Origin: Linanthus parryae
Taxonomy: Eukaryota; Streptophyta; Magnoliopsida; Ericales; Polemoniaceae
Reading direction: 5' to 3'
NCBI GenBank assembly: GCA_023055425.1
Contig: JALGPY010000005.1
Coordinates: forward strand, 4,613,501-4,677,500
DNA: 64,000 nt
This document shows positions 49,340-60,951 of this stretch, one piece after another. Made by a program: the position numbers and the translations under genes. Numbering within the stretch: position 1 is the first letter of the stretch; each line of letters starts with the position of its first letter. The notes under the pieces are model-generated. The model had not been told where the DNA came from. It ran no database searches and saw nothing but the letters and a program-made list of their open reading frames with translations.

Positions 49340-52300
49340 ATCACGCCGTGACTCTTAATGAAGCCGGCGTATACTTTGCTATCCATGCTATGAAGGGTGC
49401 TGCCGTGAAGTTGGATCAGTCCATGCTTCTAGACCTTCTGTCCCGTTACTCGCCTGCGACTCATACGTTCCATTTTGCTGAGTTCGAGGCTGCCCCGACA
49501 CTCGAGGACGTTCAAATGCTGTACGAGCTTTCCCCCATGGGCGAGGTGGACCCTCTGAGTCCCTTGAGGACATCTGCGGAGATTGCCTTGTACACGCAGA
49601 TGGAGGAATGCCTAGCAGAGGTGAAGAAAATCTCCACTCGGTGGACCACTACGAAGCATCTTCCGAACTGGCAGCTGGTTGATACATCCGCGAAGAATAC
49701 CTGGAACAAATGGTTGCAGTACTTCTTTCGAGATTATGCGAACAGCAGCATTACTAAGAAACTTCTGAGTGAACATCCAGAGGCCGAGAATTACGTAGAG
49801 GGCAAGGGTTATCACTTGACCCTTTGTGCTTTTCTCTGTGCCTGGCTGTCGAGGTACTTGATTGATGGTCACCCCCATGACGGAGTCTTCTACCATGTGT
49901 TGCCACTTGCTGTAAGGCTCGCTCTTGGCCAGAGAGTCGCACTCGGACCCTTGGTCTTGGGCACGCTGTACTATAGGCTTGATCAGTTGGTTCTGGCTAT
50001 GAGGGAGTCGCGTGGCCGCCTCGATGTACTGACTTTTGTCAATATTTCCTTTTTGACAATGTGGGTGTTCGAGCGCTGGCCGTCTTATGCTCCAACTGCT
50101 CTCCAACTTGACAAGTGGTGTCCCCCAGGCGAGACAAAAGCACGCAACAGCGGAAGAGCTGCGAGATGGTTCGGAACAGGCAACACCAAGTGCGTTTGGA
50201 GTTTGATATGCGACAAACGGAAGGAGTTTACTGCCAGGCCCTATGCCACGCGCATTGAGAATGTGCGATGGTTCCCAAAGCTGTACCCCTCTAAAGGCAT
50301 GGTCTTTTCAGAAGAGCTTCTCTTTGAAGGGAGACCTCATTTCCATGAGCGCTACCGCGAGTTCTTTTGCTGGTGTCTGCGAGGTTCCCTTCCTGCCCTT
50401 GCAGAGCATATTCGTGAGCTCGCACCGAGGTATGAAAAGCTTACCGTGGACGTTGACCCCACTCGAGTTTCTCCTCAGTTTGGTTTTGATGCGGTGGCCC
50501 CATCAATCTGGCCCCAGTCCATTGTCAGAGGATGCTACAAGCGCTTGCTAACAAAGGAGTGCAAGACGGTTTTCATGAACGACCTTCCTTTTGAGCAGCC
50601 TGCGGGAACCCGCGAGGGTGGTTGTTCCCAGAACTGGCTCGCATACTGGGTTGCCCAGCAAACGAGGATTGAGACGGAGTCGGCCGCGCAGCCAGGTAGA
50701 TCTCCCTTGATCAAAAGGAACTCTTTTCCGTTTCGCCCTACTTGCAGTCTGAGCGAGTCTGAGTATGGTTGTTACTCACTGTGGGATCGGGAGAACCATT
50801 TGTGCCCTGATGTCATTCTGAAGGAGCAAGTTGCCGCAATTAAGAAGGGCGATACACATGTCGTCAGATATAGCAAGGTATTTGCTGAGGTAAGCGGTTT
50901 CTCCACATGCATTAAGCTTCTTGATTTCCTTATGCTGACATCTTTACTCTGTACGGTTGTAGTGTCATGTGCGGCGATTCGCATCTGGCGATCGCTCCAA
51001 GTCATTGGTCAACGCCATCGTTGCCACCAGGAGAGAAGGGCAGTCGTTCCGGCTATCGTGGAGGATGGAACCTGAGCTCGAAATGAAGATTCGTCCGGTC
51101 ATGAATGCTTTTGCTGACTCGCTGATAGACAATCCTCCGGCTCCGTCTCCTCCTGGAGATGACCGTCTCCTCCAGCGACTGCGGCGCCAAGAGTGAAGAG
51201 ACCTAGGCAAAAGGGAATTACGATTTCTTCCCCTAGGAATGCCCCAGCTTCTCCCCCAGTGAGGTCCCTTTCTATCAAGGACAAAGGCAAAGGTCGCATG
51301 CCCAGCAAAGTGCGGAAAGATCTCGCAGTTGAGACCTTTGTTCCATTCAATCAAGAGGAAGAAGAAGAGAGGCAGGAGCCCCAAGCGAGTGATGAAGAAG
51401 AAGTAACAGTTGTGATGCATGAGGAAGAATCAGGAGGTACCTCCGTCGCATTTCCTTTCCCGTTATCGTAACTTCTTTGCACTTCTTTTCTTTAAACCAA
51501 TTGGGTATTCGCAGATGATGATGATGAAACCATTGGTGGCCTTGTGGCCAAGAGACAAAAGAGAGATGCCCATTCTGGCATTCCAGATGAGCCCATAAGC
51601 GAGGACGTTCTTGCTGAGTCCCGGAAGAAAGCCGCGGAGGCTGCTGAAAGAAGAAGGCGGCGAGAGGAAGAGGAGCTCGAGCGTGTGAAACAGCGGAGCC
51701 TTGAAGAGCAGCATGTTGACGACTTAGTGCGTCCAGTTGGCGAGGAAGACGAGCTTCCCGAAGAAGTGGCTCCTCATGCGGAAGAGGAAGATGAGGTTCC
51801 CGGAGAGGATGCAGCGGCCTTGGAGCAAGTCCAAGCAGACTTCGAAGAGATCGCAGGTGGCGATAAAGGTGAGATCTTCAATCTCGCAGTAACTTATAGA
51901 GATGTTATTGTGGGTGCGTTAAAGCATGGTGTGTCAAAGGCTGACATTCGCCGTTGGTTAGTAGGCAAATGCGGAGAACCCTCAGGTAACTATTTGAGTG
52001 ATACGCACGTACTAGGCTCTTAGCAACTTAAGGCAGAATCATGACTGGTTTATTCGCATCCCAGGTCACGCTTCTCTTAAAGACTTGCTTAGTGAGGACA
52101 CACTGATAGGGCATGGTTCCACGTCCTTAGTGTATGATGAGGGTACCTCAATCCCACCTTCGCGTGGAGGTGCTTTCTCTTAGCTTTAGCAAAGATAGCA
52201 AAATAACTTATAACGCAAGTTACCTCATGTCATCGCATTTAATGTCGCAGGTTATGCTGAAGAACCAGAGCTAGAGCAGAGAAGTCAGCCTTCTGCGTCC

Positions 52301-53297
52301 TATGTTCCAATTCCGAGCTCCCATACCGAGAAGCCCGTCGCAGCTGCTGACCACACGGGTGAGCCTCTTGAGGACATCATCGAGCTTTCCGACGATGCTG
52401 GAGCTGACACTGTGTTGATGGATGAAGATGTCCATGCTAGTGCTGAGGTAGGAAGGACAAGTGCTGCTAATGTTCTCGCATCTGAGAGCGTCCTTCGCCA
52501 AGCGACTTCGGCTGTCCCTTCGCCTCCGGCGAAGACTGAGCCCGAGGCACCTATTCCTGCGTGGAGCATTTGGGGCTCGCAGGTTGGGAATGCAGTCGCA
52601 GCTGGTGCGGCCTACACTCTTCCTCCCGACTACGAGAGATTGGAGCTCGCAGCTGATAGGAGAGCTATGGAGCGAGGACAATCTTCGAACAACCCGGCAG
52701 CCCGCATTCCTTCCCTTCATGAGATTCTGGAAGGAACTGGTAAGTAGAGCTTTACTGTTCGCACGTCGCATTATTCGCTTGCGAGTTTTGACATCATAAC
52801 CTATTTTTGACGTCTCCTCAGGTTTGAAGCAAACCGATGTAGACTGGGTGGTTCGAATGCGTCTGACCTACCCCCGATCATTTGTGAGATCTCTGGAGAT
52901 CGGGCCTTTTGACAGGAGGCTGTTCCTTACTGAAGCCATTTGGATATTGGAGCAGCTGTCTGCGGCTACACCCGCGACCATTTCGGTCCAGAGTGCTGAA
53001 TTGCTATGTGGCATGTGCCAAAATCTCGTGACCAAAGTCCAAGGTAGAATGGGCTTCAAGTTTCTCAAGGACAGAGTCACGCTGATTCGCGCAGCCATAA
53101 CTTTGAAACTCGGTCACCAGAATCTCGCAGCTGAGATGCAGAAGGTGGAGCAGCAGAAGCAAAAGGTTGATGAAGCTCTGAAGCTGTATCATGAGATGAA
53201 TGCTAGGTGCGAGCTACTGAAGCAAGAAGTGAAACAAGTGGAGAAGCTGAGCGAGCAGTTCGAGCCCCAAGACTCCTTAATTAAGAATTTGCTTTGA

Positions 53298-54745
53298 TTT
53301 TCGAATTTTGCAAAAAAATAGCAAGAAAATGGCTGGAACATTAATGTAATGTCTTGAACATTAATGTGATGTTGCTAGGGTTTCTCCCCCCTTTTTTTTT
53401 AACAAAAACAATGAATTTTCCCGTTTTGCCCTTTTCCGGGATTTGATTGGATATTTCTGTGCATATCCAATTATGACATCAGCAATTGATTCTCTGCTTG
53501 ATTTTCGCGCTAATTTCTCGGCAGATAAGCACGCTTTCGTTGGGAAGTCCATCCGAATCATGACTATCCGTCATTTATTAGGATACGCAACTGAATCGTC
53601 GTAGCCTTTAGTAGGGTAATTGATTGTTACCGCTTTTCAAGGCGTAAGTGATTGAACTTACCCTCTTTTTGAATTTTGCTGACTCATCTTAGGCAACCGA
53701 AGAGTCTGTACAGGGTCTATATAAACCCTGTCTTTGCTATTTGGGTTCTTCATCCCAAACATGTGCTTTGCCGTGAGTCCTTACGACTGCTGGCTTCAAC
53801 GCTTGTTTTTCGTTGATTCATGGCAACTTCAAGTTTTGAATCCTGAGTTTGCGCTTTGTGCTATAGAAATAGTTTCCAAGATCCACTTTATGAGGCTTAT
53901 TGCTCTTTATAACCATCATAAAGAAGATGCAGATAATATCTCATGTGTGTTCGAAGAAATTTCTTCGTGTATTATGTGTGCAGGTCATGTTTCCGGCCGC
54001 CTCGTGGTGAGGTGCAGCGCCGAAGTGACCGTGCTACCGTCTCGTAATGAACGGCGGAATTCTTCTTCAGCATCCCTGGAGAAGAATCCGTCACCTTCAC
54101 GTTTGTGAGCTCGGGGTGACGAACCGTCGCGTTCATCCCCGTCTCCAAGGAGCCCTTGCCCTTTGGAGCTTCTGCTTGCCTGTGGATCGCCGGAACCGAT
54201 GGTTCCTTGGGCAAATGTTATGGGGTGCAGATCTGACAACGGTCTTGTCGAATACCGGGATCTTGAGCGTATGGCTTCATGTGGCTCTCTTAGAGCAAGA
54301 TCCCCCCTGCTACAGATGTACACCCGCAGATCTGCGTGTTGCGTAGCCGGTGTCGAAACCGGTGGGTTCATCCTTTTCTAGTCGGAATTCCCGTAGTGTG
54401 TTTCTGGCTTGTCAGCCACTTTTCGAATGTATTGTAAGCCATGTTGGCTGCGTAGTTAGATTCGAGCTCTTCGCTTGTAAGCTGCTATCTAGACAGATAA
54501 ATTGTGAGTCATTTGACTCGTAATGATAAATAGCTTTTTGTATTATCTGCTGTCTCTTTACAACAAAATACAACTTCGCATGCATTTCGGCATATTTCGC
54601 CTTGCATAATGCTATGTAATTGTTTCGCATCTGCGATATATTGATTCGCGGGTGTTTCGCTAGATCGTTCGGGATCGTATCTTCGCAGCTGTGCCATCCC
54701 GGCAGATGGGCTTGTGGTTGGCCATTGTGGATCATTTAAGATCAT
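53298..54745. other. Tat element spacer between antisense gene and repeat array
   Basis: No gene recognised. A perfect-looking plus-strand TATA region (GGTCTATATAAACCCTG) lies at 53714-53730, followed by an open frame at 53734-54108 without any known domain. It may be part of a second antisense transcript or of the LTR-like regulatory region. GC content is higher from 53985 to 54400. Confidence 0.4.
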
Positions 54746-54749
54746 TTTC

Positions 54750-55855
54750 ACAACGTTGCTATCGTAGTAGATAGTCTTTAGCAGATCAATTAAGATCGTT
54801 AAGTAGTGCGAATTGCTATCATGGCAGATAGGCTTTATTAGAGAATCGATTGAGATCATTTCTCACATAAACTGCTATCGCAACAGATAGACTTTTAGAA
54901 GATCTAATAAGATCATTTTGCGCATGCGTTGCCATCGTAACAGATAGGCTTGGGCGATCAAGTAAAATCGCTTTGCATATAAGTTGCTATCGTAACAGAT
55001 AGGCTTAGATAATTAACTAAAATCACTTTGCATATAAGTTGCTATCGTAACAGATAGGCTTAGATAATTAACTAAAATCACTTTGCATATAAGTTGCTAT
55101 CGTAGCAGATAGGTTTGGGTGATCAATTAAGATCGCATGTAGACAGGCCGCTATCGTAAGAGATAGGCTTATATGATCAATTAAGATCGCATTTGTACAG
55201 GCTACTATCGTAAGAGATAGGCTTATATGATCGATTAAGATCGCATTTGTATAGGCTGCTATCGTAAGAGATAGGCTTAAAGGATCAATTATGATCGCAT
55301 AGGTTGCTATCATAACAGATAGGCTTTTATGATCAATTAAGATCGTACTTGTATAGGCTGCTATCGTAACAGATAGGCTTCTATGATCGATTAAGCTCGC
55401 ACTTGTATAGGCTGCTATCGTAACAGATAGGCTTTTATGATCGATTAAGATCGCATTTGCATTGGCTGCTATCGCGAGAGATAGGCTTTTATGATCAATT
55501 AAGATCGCATTTGCATTGGTTGCTATCGTGAGAGATAGGCTTAGATGATCACTTAAGATCGCATTGCATTGGCTGCTATCGTAAGTGATAGGCTTAGATG
55601 ATCACTTAAGATCGCATTTGCATTGGCTGCTATCGTGAGAGATAGGCTTAGATGATCACTTAAGATCGCATTTGCATTGGCTGCTATCGTGAGAGATAGG
55701 CTTAGATGATCACTTAAGATCGCATTTGCATTGGCTGCTATCGTGAGAGATAGGCTTAGATGATCACTGAAGATCGCATCTGCATTGGCTGCTATCGTGA
55801 GAGATAGGCCTAGATGATCACTTAAGATCGCATTTGCATTGGCTGCTATTGCGGC
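54750..55855 (-). repeat. Tandem repeat array (~54-bp period, about 20 units)
   Basis: Units of the form GCTGCTATCGTGAGAGATAG plus a block with GATCACTTAAGATCGCATTT recur with a period of about 54 bp. Units near 55560-55830 are nearly identical, while those toward 54750 are more diverged. The array lies directly 3' of the Tat pol stop codon, the position where Tat/Ogre elements are known to carry tandem repeats that can seed satellites. Confidence 0.92.
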
Positions 55856-56069
55856 GAATAAACCATTGTTGAAAGTAATAACAAACTGAATGGAGCAACA
55901 TAAACAGCTAGAAATGTGAACTTCTCATTTGGGAGAATTCTTTTATTACAACGCTCTCATATGGGAGAGATGAGATTACAATCCTCTCATATGGGAGAGG
56001 AGATTGCGTAAATCGTAGCCACATGAGACATTAAACAACGTTATCATAGAACGTAGGAAATGAGAGAAG

Positions 56070-58293
56070 TCAGGGATAGTACTTCTTGATCCAGCGCATG
56101 TTGACTGAACTCGGAGTTGAGGTTGTGTTGTGCAACCTTCGTATGCTGCAGTAGCCACTATCGAAGACTTCTGTGACTTCGAAGGGTCCTTCCCAATTAG
56201 CTGCGAACTTTGGGTGAGTTGCTTCTCGCATACAGTGGTCAGATGCGCGCAAGACCAAGTCTCCGACCGCGAAATCTCTTCGCTGGACTGTCTTGTTGTA
56301 GGCGCGAGCGATTCTTTCCTGGTACCGCTTGTTGGTCCTTTTGGCTTGTTCTCGCTTTTCTTCCAGCAAGACTAAGTCATGATCGCGTTGATTTTCATAG
56401 AGTGCATGGAAGGCCAGCCTTGCCGAATTGACTCTAACCTCCGCAGGTACTACAGCTTCGGCCCCATAACATAGTAGAAATGGCGAGGCCTCTGTGGGTG
56501 TCCTTGGAGAAGTTTTGTAGGCCCACAGAGCTATGCTTAGAGAGTCGGCCCACTTCTTGTGGTCATCTGCGACCATCTTGCTCAATATTCTTAACAGCGT
56601 CTTGTTAGTCGCTTCGGCTTGTCCGTTTCCCTTTGGGTAATAAGGGGTAGAACATATCTGCCTGATATTGTACTCCGCTAATTTCGCAGCTACCTGGCGA
56701 TTAACGAAAGGAGTACCGTTATCTGAAAGAATGGTGTTTGGGATTCCGAACCTGCATACGATGCTTTCCTGGATAAAGTTGACCACAGCCAGCGCATTTG
56801 CCGTCTTTAGTGGTATTGCTTCCACCCACTTGGTGAACAGCTCGGTTGCGGTGAGAATGAAATGGTTCCCGTGCGACGTCGGTCGGATGGGACCGATGAA
56901 GTCCAAAGCCCATGTGTGAAATGGCCATGGCGTCCCTAGTGCATGTAGATCCACAGCGGGAGCGTGCACTAGGTTCCCTTTGAATTGACATTCCTGGCAG
57001 CGTCGTACTTTGGTGCGGCAATCGACCTCCATCGTGGGCCAGAAATACCCGATTGAGAGGAGCTGCCTGCATAATTTCGCACCTCCTTGGTGTTCCACCT
57101 GATGAGAAAGGTCCATGACTTCTTGTGCTTCTCTGTCGTCTAGACATCGCAGCAAGTTGCCCTCGTGACCTCTTCGCCAAAGTAGGTTTTCCTGTACCAC
57201 ATATCGAGACGCTTTCCTTTTCAATTTTTTGGCTTCCTTTCTCGATTCGGGCACGGTGCCCTGGGTGAGGAAATCGAACAGTGGCTTCCTCCAGTCCGTG
57301 TCGTCATCGATTAGGGCGACGAGTAGAGAATCTTTGATTAGTGCGCAACTTTCGCACTTCCCTTGTATCAGGGCTGCAGCTGTTGACATGTCTGGCCAAT
57401 GAATGCCATATCTCTGAGCCTTTCTGTAGATTGACACCTCGCTTTCTCCGCAAGCGTGTTGGTGAATCTTTTTTAACAGCTGTTGTCCCTCTTGCTCGGA
57501 GACACATCGCATGAGTATTCCCCCAGGACCCTTGTAGTAAAGGGTGTTGTCGTGGATGCAGTATCCTTTTGTGAGTGCCCAACTTTCGTTGCTGGTGCCC
57601 TTCGCAATAGCTTGCAAGATTGGTTTTCGCCAGTCTGCGTCATCCATGTGTTCGTCGTCGCACGCATCTTCTGTCAATGCCGACGATGTTCGCACTTCGA
57701 TGGAAATCTTTGCGGGGCACTTGTCTATGCTGACCTTAGATCCCAGAGTTGCTAAGGCGTCTGCGTGCCTGTTGTCTGCTCGGGGCTTGTGCTCGTACTT
57801 CACATCGCAGAATTGTTGCATCAGCTTCTGTACTACGGTGCGATAAGACAGGAGGTTGATCTCCTTCAAACCATATTCGCCCGAGGCTTGCTTAACAATC
57901 AGCTTGGAATCTCCCATGACTGTTAAGTTGCTCACTTCCAAAGCTTTCGCCGCACGGAGCCCCACAATGAGAGCCTCGTATTCCGCTTCGTTGTTTGTGA
58001 CTGCGAAGTTGAGCTTTGCGGACATCTGTATGACTTCCCCATCTGGCTTTGTCAAGACTATCCCAATGCCTCCGCCTTTCCGGGTTGACGAACCGTCGAA
58101 GTGGAGAGTCCAATAGGGCACGTCGATTGCGTAGATCTCAGGGCCTTTGAGCTCTTCTTCGATCACGGGCTCATGGCTGTTATCGGGGAACTGTGCCAAC
58201 AGATCTGCTACCGCCTGCGACTTGATCGCTCGTGGTCGCACACATGTGATATCTGATGCGCAAACTAACGTGCTGTCGCAAGTGTACGAATCT
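56070..58293 (-). pseudogene. Tat pol C-terminus: RNase H, duplicated zinc-binding region, integrase
   Basis: Open on the minus strand to a stop at 56070. N- to C-terminal: end of the RT connection (SQAVADLLAQFPD), Tat-type additional RNase H (LHFDGSSTRKGGGIGIVL, NNEAEYEALI, VMGDSKLIVKQ), two consecutive H2C2-like zinc-binding blocks (IHQHACG...CESC and LSHQVEHQGG...CQEC), then the integrase core with D (WALDFIGPI), D (LSDNGTPF) and E (GQAEATN) and its C-terminal domain (VGDLVLRAS...WEGPFEV). No stop interrupts about 740 codons. RT, protease and gag are cut off because the Athila-like element inserted at 58294; the ATG at 58310 lies in that element's LTR and is accidental. Confidence 0.88.
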
Positions 58294-59339
58294 TGTAATA
58301 CCGGGTGCAATTAGACTCGGGTGATCGTTCCCACAAGGACTGTTTCGGGTTTACTTACGTTGTCAGTTTCGTTTTAACCGAGTGTAGTAACAAGGAGGAG
58401 TAGGTTGTGATTGTAGTGACTTAAACTAAGAACAGAAATTAAAACGTAAACGTAAATATTTTTTGTGCCGTTTTCTGAAATAAGTTGAATTGGTTGTAAC
58501 GATAATAGATGAAGACTAGGTTCCAGGATCCCCTAGGGTTTCTACAGATTTTACGTTTTTCGGTTTGATATGAAAACACTCAGCAGTCTTGTTATCTGTG
58601 CAACGTACCAGTTGTGCAGTGACCTTTCAGATTCCACACGTAATCCCGATCCTGCAGACGTTCGGATTCCTGTTAAGCTGCCTAAGTCTGCAGTCTCGTT
58701 CTAAGCCTGTTAGGGTTTCTAACCTGTCCTAATGGCCCGGGTCAGATTCTCCAACAGTTGGTCTCACGTTTTTCAATGCTAGCCCTATCTCCCTTTCTCT
58801 GGTCGGTCTATCAGGGTAAGGTACTAAATCCTGTCTTTTCTTCCTAACCCTAACCTGACGTTTTCACCTACAGGCTCGGGTCTATAGCAATTCTGGTTCG
58901 CGACTCCGATCATGCATAAACGATAACAGTCAAAGACAGAATAACAGATAAAGCTGCTGAATTTAAGATAACAATCATGAATCCATAATCAAACATCTAT
59001 AATAAAATATGGATACGAAACCCTAGGTTCACCGAGAACCTACGTAAAAGGTTTAGCTACTAAGTGACATAATTAAATAACAACGTTTCTGAATAAGAGA
59101 GATAGTGAAATCAAACGCGTGCTGTAGAGTCTGAATTCCTGCTTCCGTGCTCACCGAGAGTGCTCTGCGATCTCCTTCGATTGTGCTAAGAATTGTGTTG
59201 TTTGATGAGCACTGGACGAGTCTTTATATAGTGCTGAAGACGTTTATGGAAACTGCCGAAATTACAAAACTGCCACTGGGCCGAAACCGCCTCGGGAAAC
59301 GGGCCGACTGTCACCGCCTCGGGAAACGGGCCAACTGCG

Positions 59340-59592
59340 CAAGATAGCTGCGTAGCTACATGCGTAGTTGGCTGCGTAGCTGGCTGCGTAGGTAACTGCG
59401 TAGCTACCTGCGTAGCTAGCTGCGTAGCTAACTGCGTAGGTAGCTGCGTAGCTACCTGCGTAGCTAGCTGCGTAGCTAACTGCGTAGGTAGCTGCGTAGC
59501 TACCTGCGTAGCTAGCTGCGTAGCTAGCAGCGTAGGTAGCTGCGTAGCTACCTGCGTAGCTAGCTGCGTAGCTAGCAGCGTAGGTAGCTGCC
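59340..59592 (+). repeat. TGCGTAGCTA/C minisatellite in the Athila-like LTR
   Basis: About 20 copies of a ~12-bp unit (CTGCGTAGCTAG and variants with CC, AA or GG at the variable positions), with a higher-order period of about 60 bp. Open frames over it give only Ala-Thr-Gln repeats. Confidence 0.92.
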
Positions 59593-59594
59593 TC

Positions 59595-59830
59595 CTCGGT
59601 TTGCGTGCCAACCTCCTCGGGATGTCTCGGGATGCGTACCAGGCTCCTCGGGATGTCTCGGGATGCGTACTAGGCTCCTCGGGATGTCTCGGGATGCCTG
59701 CTGATCTTTTCGGAGTGTGTTTCGTCCGTCTCGGGATGCGTGCCAAACTGCTCGGGATGCCTCGGGATGCGTGCCAGGCTCCTCGGGATGCGTGCCAATC
59801 TTCCTCGGGAAACGTGCCAATCTTCTCGAC
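59595..59830 (+). repeat. CTCGGGATGYCTCGGGATGCG repeat block
   Basis: Imperfect repeats built from CTCGGGATG and GCGTGCCA/GCGTACCA. They follow the minisatellite directly. Confidence 0.8.
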
Positions 59831-60109
59831 TTGCATGCTCGGTTTCTCAGCCTCCTCGGATCCTTCACCCGCATGCCTGCTTCATTTCCGGCTCCTGCAC
59901 AAGTCCTGTCCCTGCATCAACGACACGAAACAAAACCCGTGATCATATCTCGATATGCGTGAAATAAAGCAGTTTATGCGTCTAGGAGATAAAAACAGCA
60001 AACCGTGAATTCCCGAGTCAAACGGGGCAGAAATCGACTAAAACGCTCATTTAGGACGAAAATACCCCTCAAATTGGGTAAACTGATAACTCCTAGTGAG
60101 GAGCTATCA

Positions 60110-60126
60110 AATTACCCCCACACTAA
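60110..60126 (-). promoter_or_regulatory. Polypurine tract of the Athila-like element
   Basis: Minus strand TTAGTGTGGGGGTAATT directly before the LTR start at 60109. The core TTAGTGTGGGGGT recurs at about 61061-61073 and 61998-62010. Confidence 0.8.
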
Positions 60127-60920
60127 CCTGTGCTCGTCCCGAGCAAACATCCTGAATACTGCCCTGAAATGCATACATATCTGTCTTGCAAATACCCCCT
60201 GCAAATTCGAATCAAGACCTTTCCCTTTCCATCAGTTTGCATACTCTTCCTACCCGTCCATATAAACCAGACGACTCGATCAGAAATTGACTCAGAAAGA
60301 ATATACACAGACTCAATACACACGACTCAAAAGTACTAAACAATTTATTTTTGGTGAGATTGGGCAATCTCAAAAACATAACCGAGTGTCCTCAAAACCT
60401 CATCCTTTTTCCAGAAAATACTTCCCTGCAATCGATCGGTAAGTCTGAACAGATTTCTTTGGTGGGTTTAAGCACTGGACCCGAGTACTATTACTTTTGC
60501 TATCAACCTGAGCGAATCCCTAATTAACCGACCATCCGAGCTATTTCCGAATCAAGGTTCTAAGTCTAACAGGTGGGATATATATATATGTACAAAGGTA
60601 TGGCATGATCCTACTCGTTATGACATTCTCACAATTTCCCCAAACTCACACCCCTCACCGAGTTCCCGAAAAACTGCCTGAAACACCTAAGTTCCTGCCA
60701 TATCAATCTTCCTGTCCCCCGGTGTGTCTTCGCCGTTCTCGCGGCCACAAATGTGAAGCGGTGTAACTGTCTCGAAAATTGTGCCACTCACTCAGCTTTT
60801 TGACTCTATAACAAAAACAACATAAATAGCTGAAAAACTGCAAAACTAGATCAATTTTTTTTTCTTTTTCTTTTTTTCTTTTTTTCTTTTTTTTTTCCTT
60901 TTCATTCATTTTTCCGTGTT

Positions 60921-60951
<31 letters not shown>

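Larger units (their letters stand above)
38191..53297 (+). pseudogene. Plant mobile domain (PMD) gene in antisense within a Tat element; split by a retrotransposon
   Basis: Coding parts are 38191-38526, 49345-50889, 50963-51436, 51515-51868, 52251-52739 and 52822-53297. The first two are one exon, split by the 38527-49339 insertion exactly in a His codon context. Introns have GT-AG ends: the first is phase 0, the next three are phase 1. The N-terminal ~600 residues hold the PMD (CW/A-rich signature SRYSPATHTFHFAEFEAAPTLEDVQML), a domain found in plant MAIN/MAIL proteins and in transposons. A Glu-rich acidic middle follows (EEDELPEEVAPHAEEED), then a C-terminal coiled coil (EMQKVEQQKQKVDEALKLYH). 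A frame shift lies at about 51150-51190, where the frame runs to a TGA and coding resumes in another frame. It lies between pol and the 3' LTR, opposite to the element's genome strand. With the insertion and the frame shift, this copy is dead. Function of the intact protein is unknown. Confidence 0.8.
36878..58293 (-). mobile_element. Tat-clade Ty3/gypsy retrotransposon, 3' part, carrying an antisense PMD gene
   Basis: Read on the minus strand it has the end of pol (RNase H of the Tat-type additional domain, then integrase, 58293-56070), a tandem repeat array, an antisense gene region, a polypurine tract and a 3' LTR (37503-36878). The left flanking target site is probably ACAGT (36873-36877). 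It is interrupted by a 10.8-kb element at 38527-49339 and by an Athila-like element from 58294; its 5' half lies outside the window. The additional RNase H, 3' tandem repeats and extra antisense ORF are known traits of the Tat/Ogre/Retand group. Confidence 0.85.
58294..60109 (-). repeat. 3' LTR of the Athila-like element
   Basis: 1816 bp. Minus strand begins TGATAGCTCC and ends GGTATTACA. It contains two internal repeat arrays, listed separately. Confidence 0.85.

Noticed and set aside
49174..49344. N-terminal part of a 633-aa ORF starting at 49174
   Set aside because: This part is LTR sequence read through by chance; PMD coding starts after the target duplication at 49345.
54750..55855. Repeat array as a CRISPR locus
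   Set aside because: Units are contiguous with graded divergence, have no unique spacers, and sit in a plant retrotransposon.
58294..58310. ATG at 58310 as the start of the Tat RNase H-integrase ORF
   Set aside because: The first codons lie in the Athila-like LTR; the real frame came from upstream pol now separated.
59186..59874. Minus-strand ORFs of 216 and 100 aa with Ala-Thr-Gln and His-Ala-Ser-Arg repeats
   Set aside because: These are translations of the TGCGTAG and CTCGGGATG tandem repeats inside an LTR.
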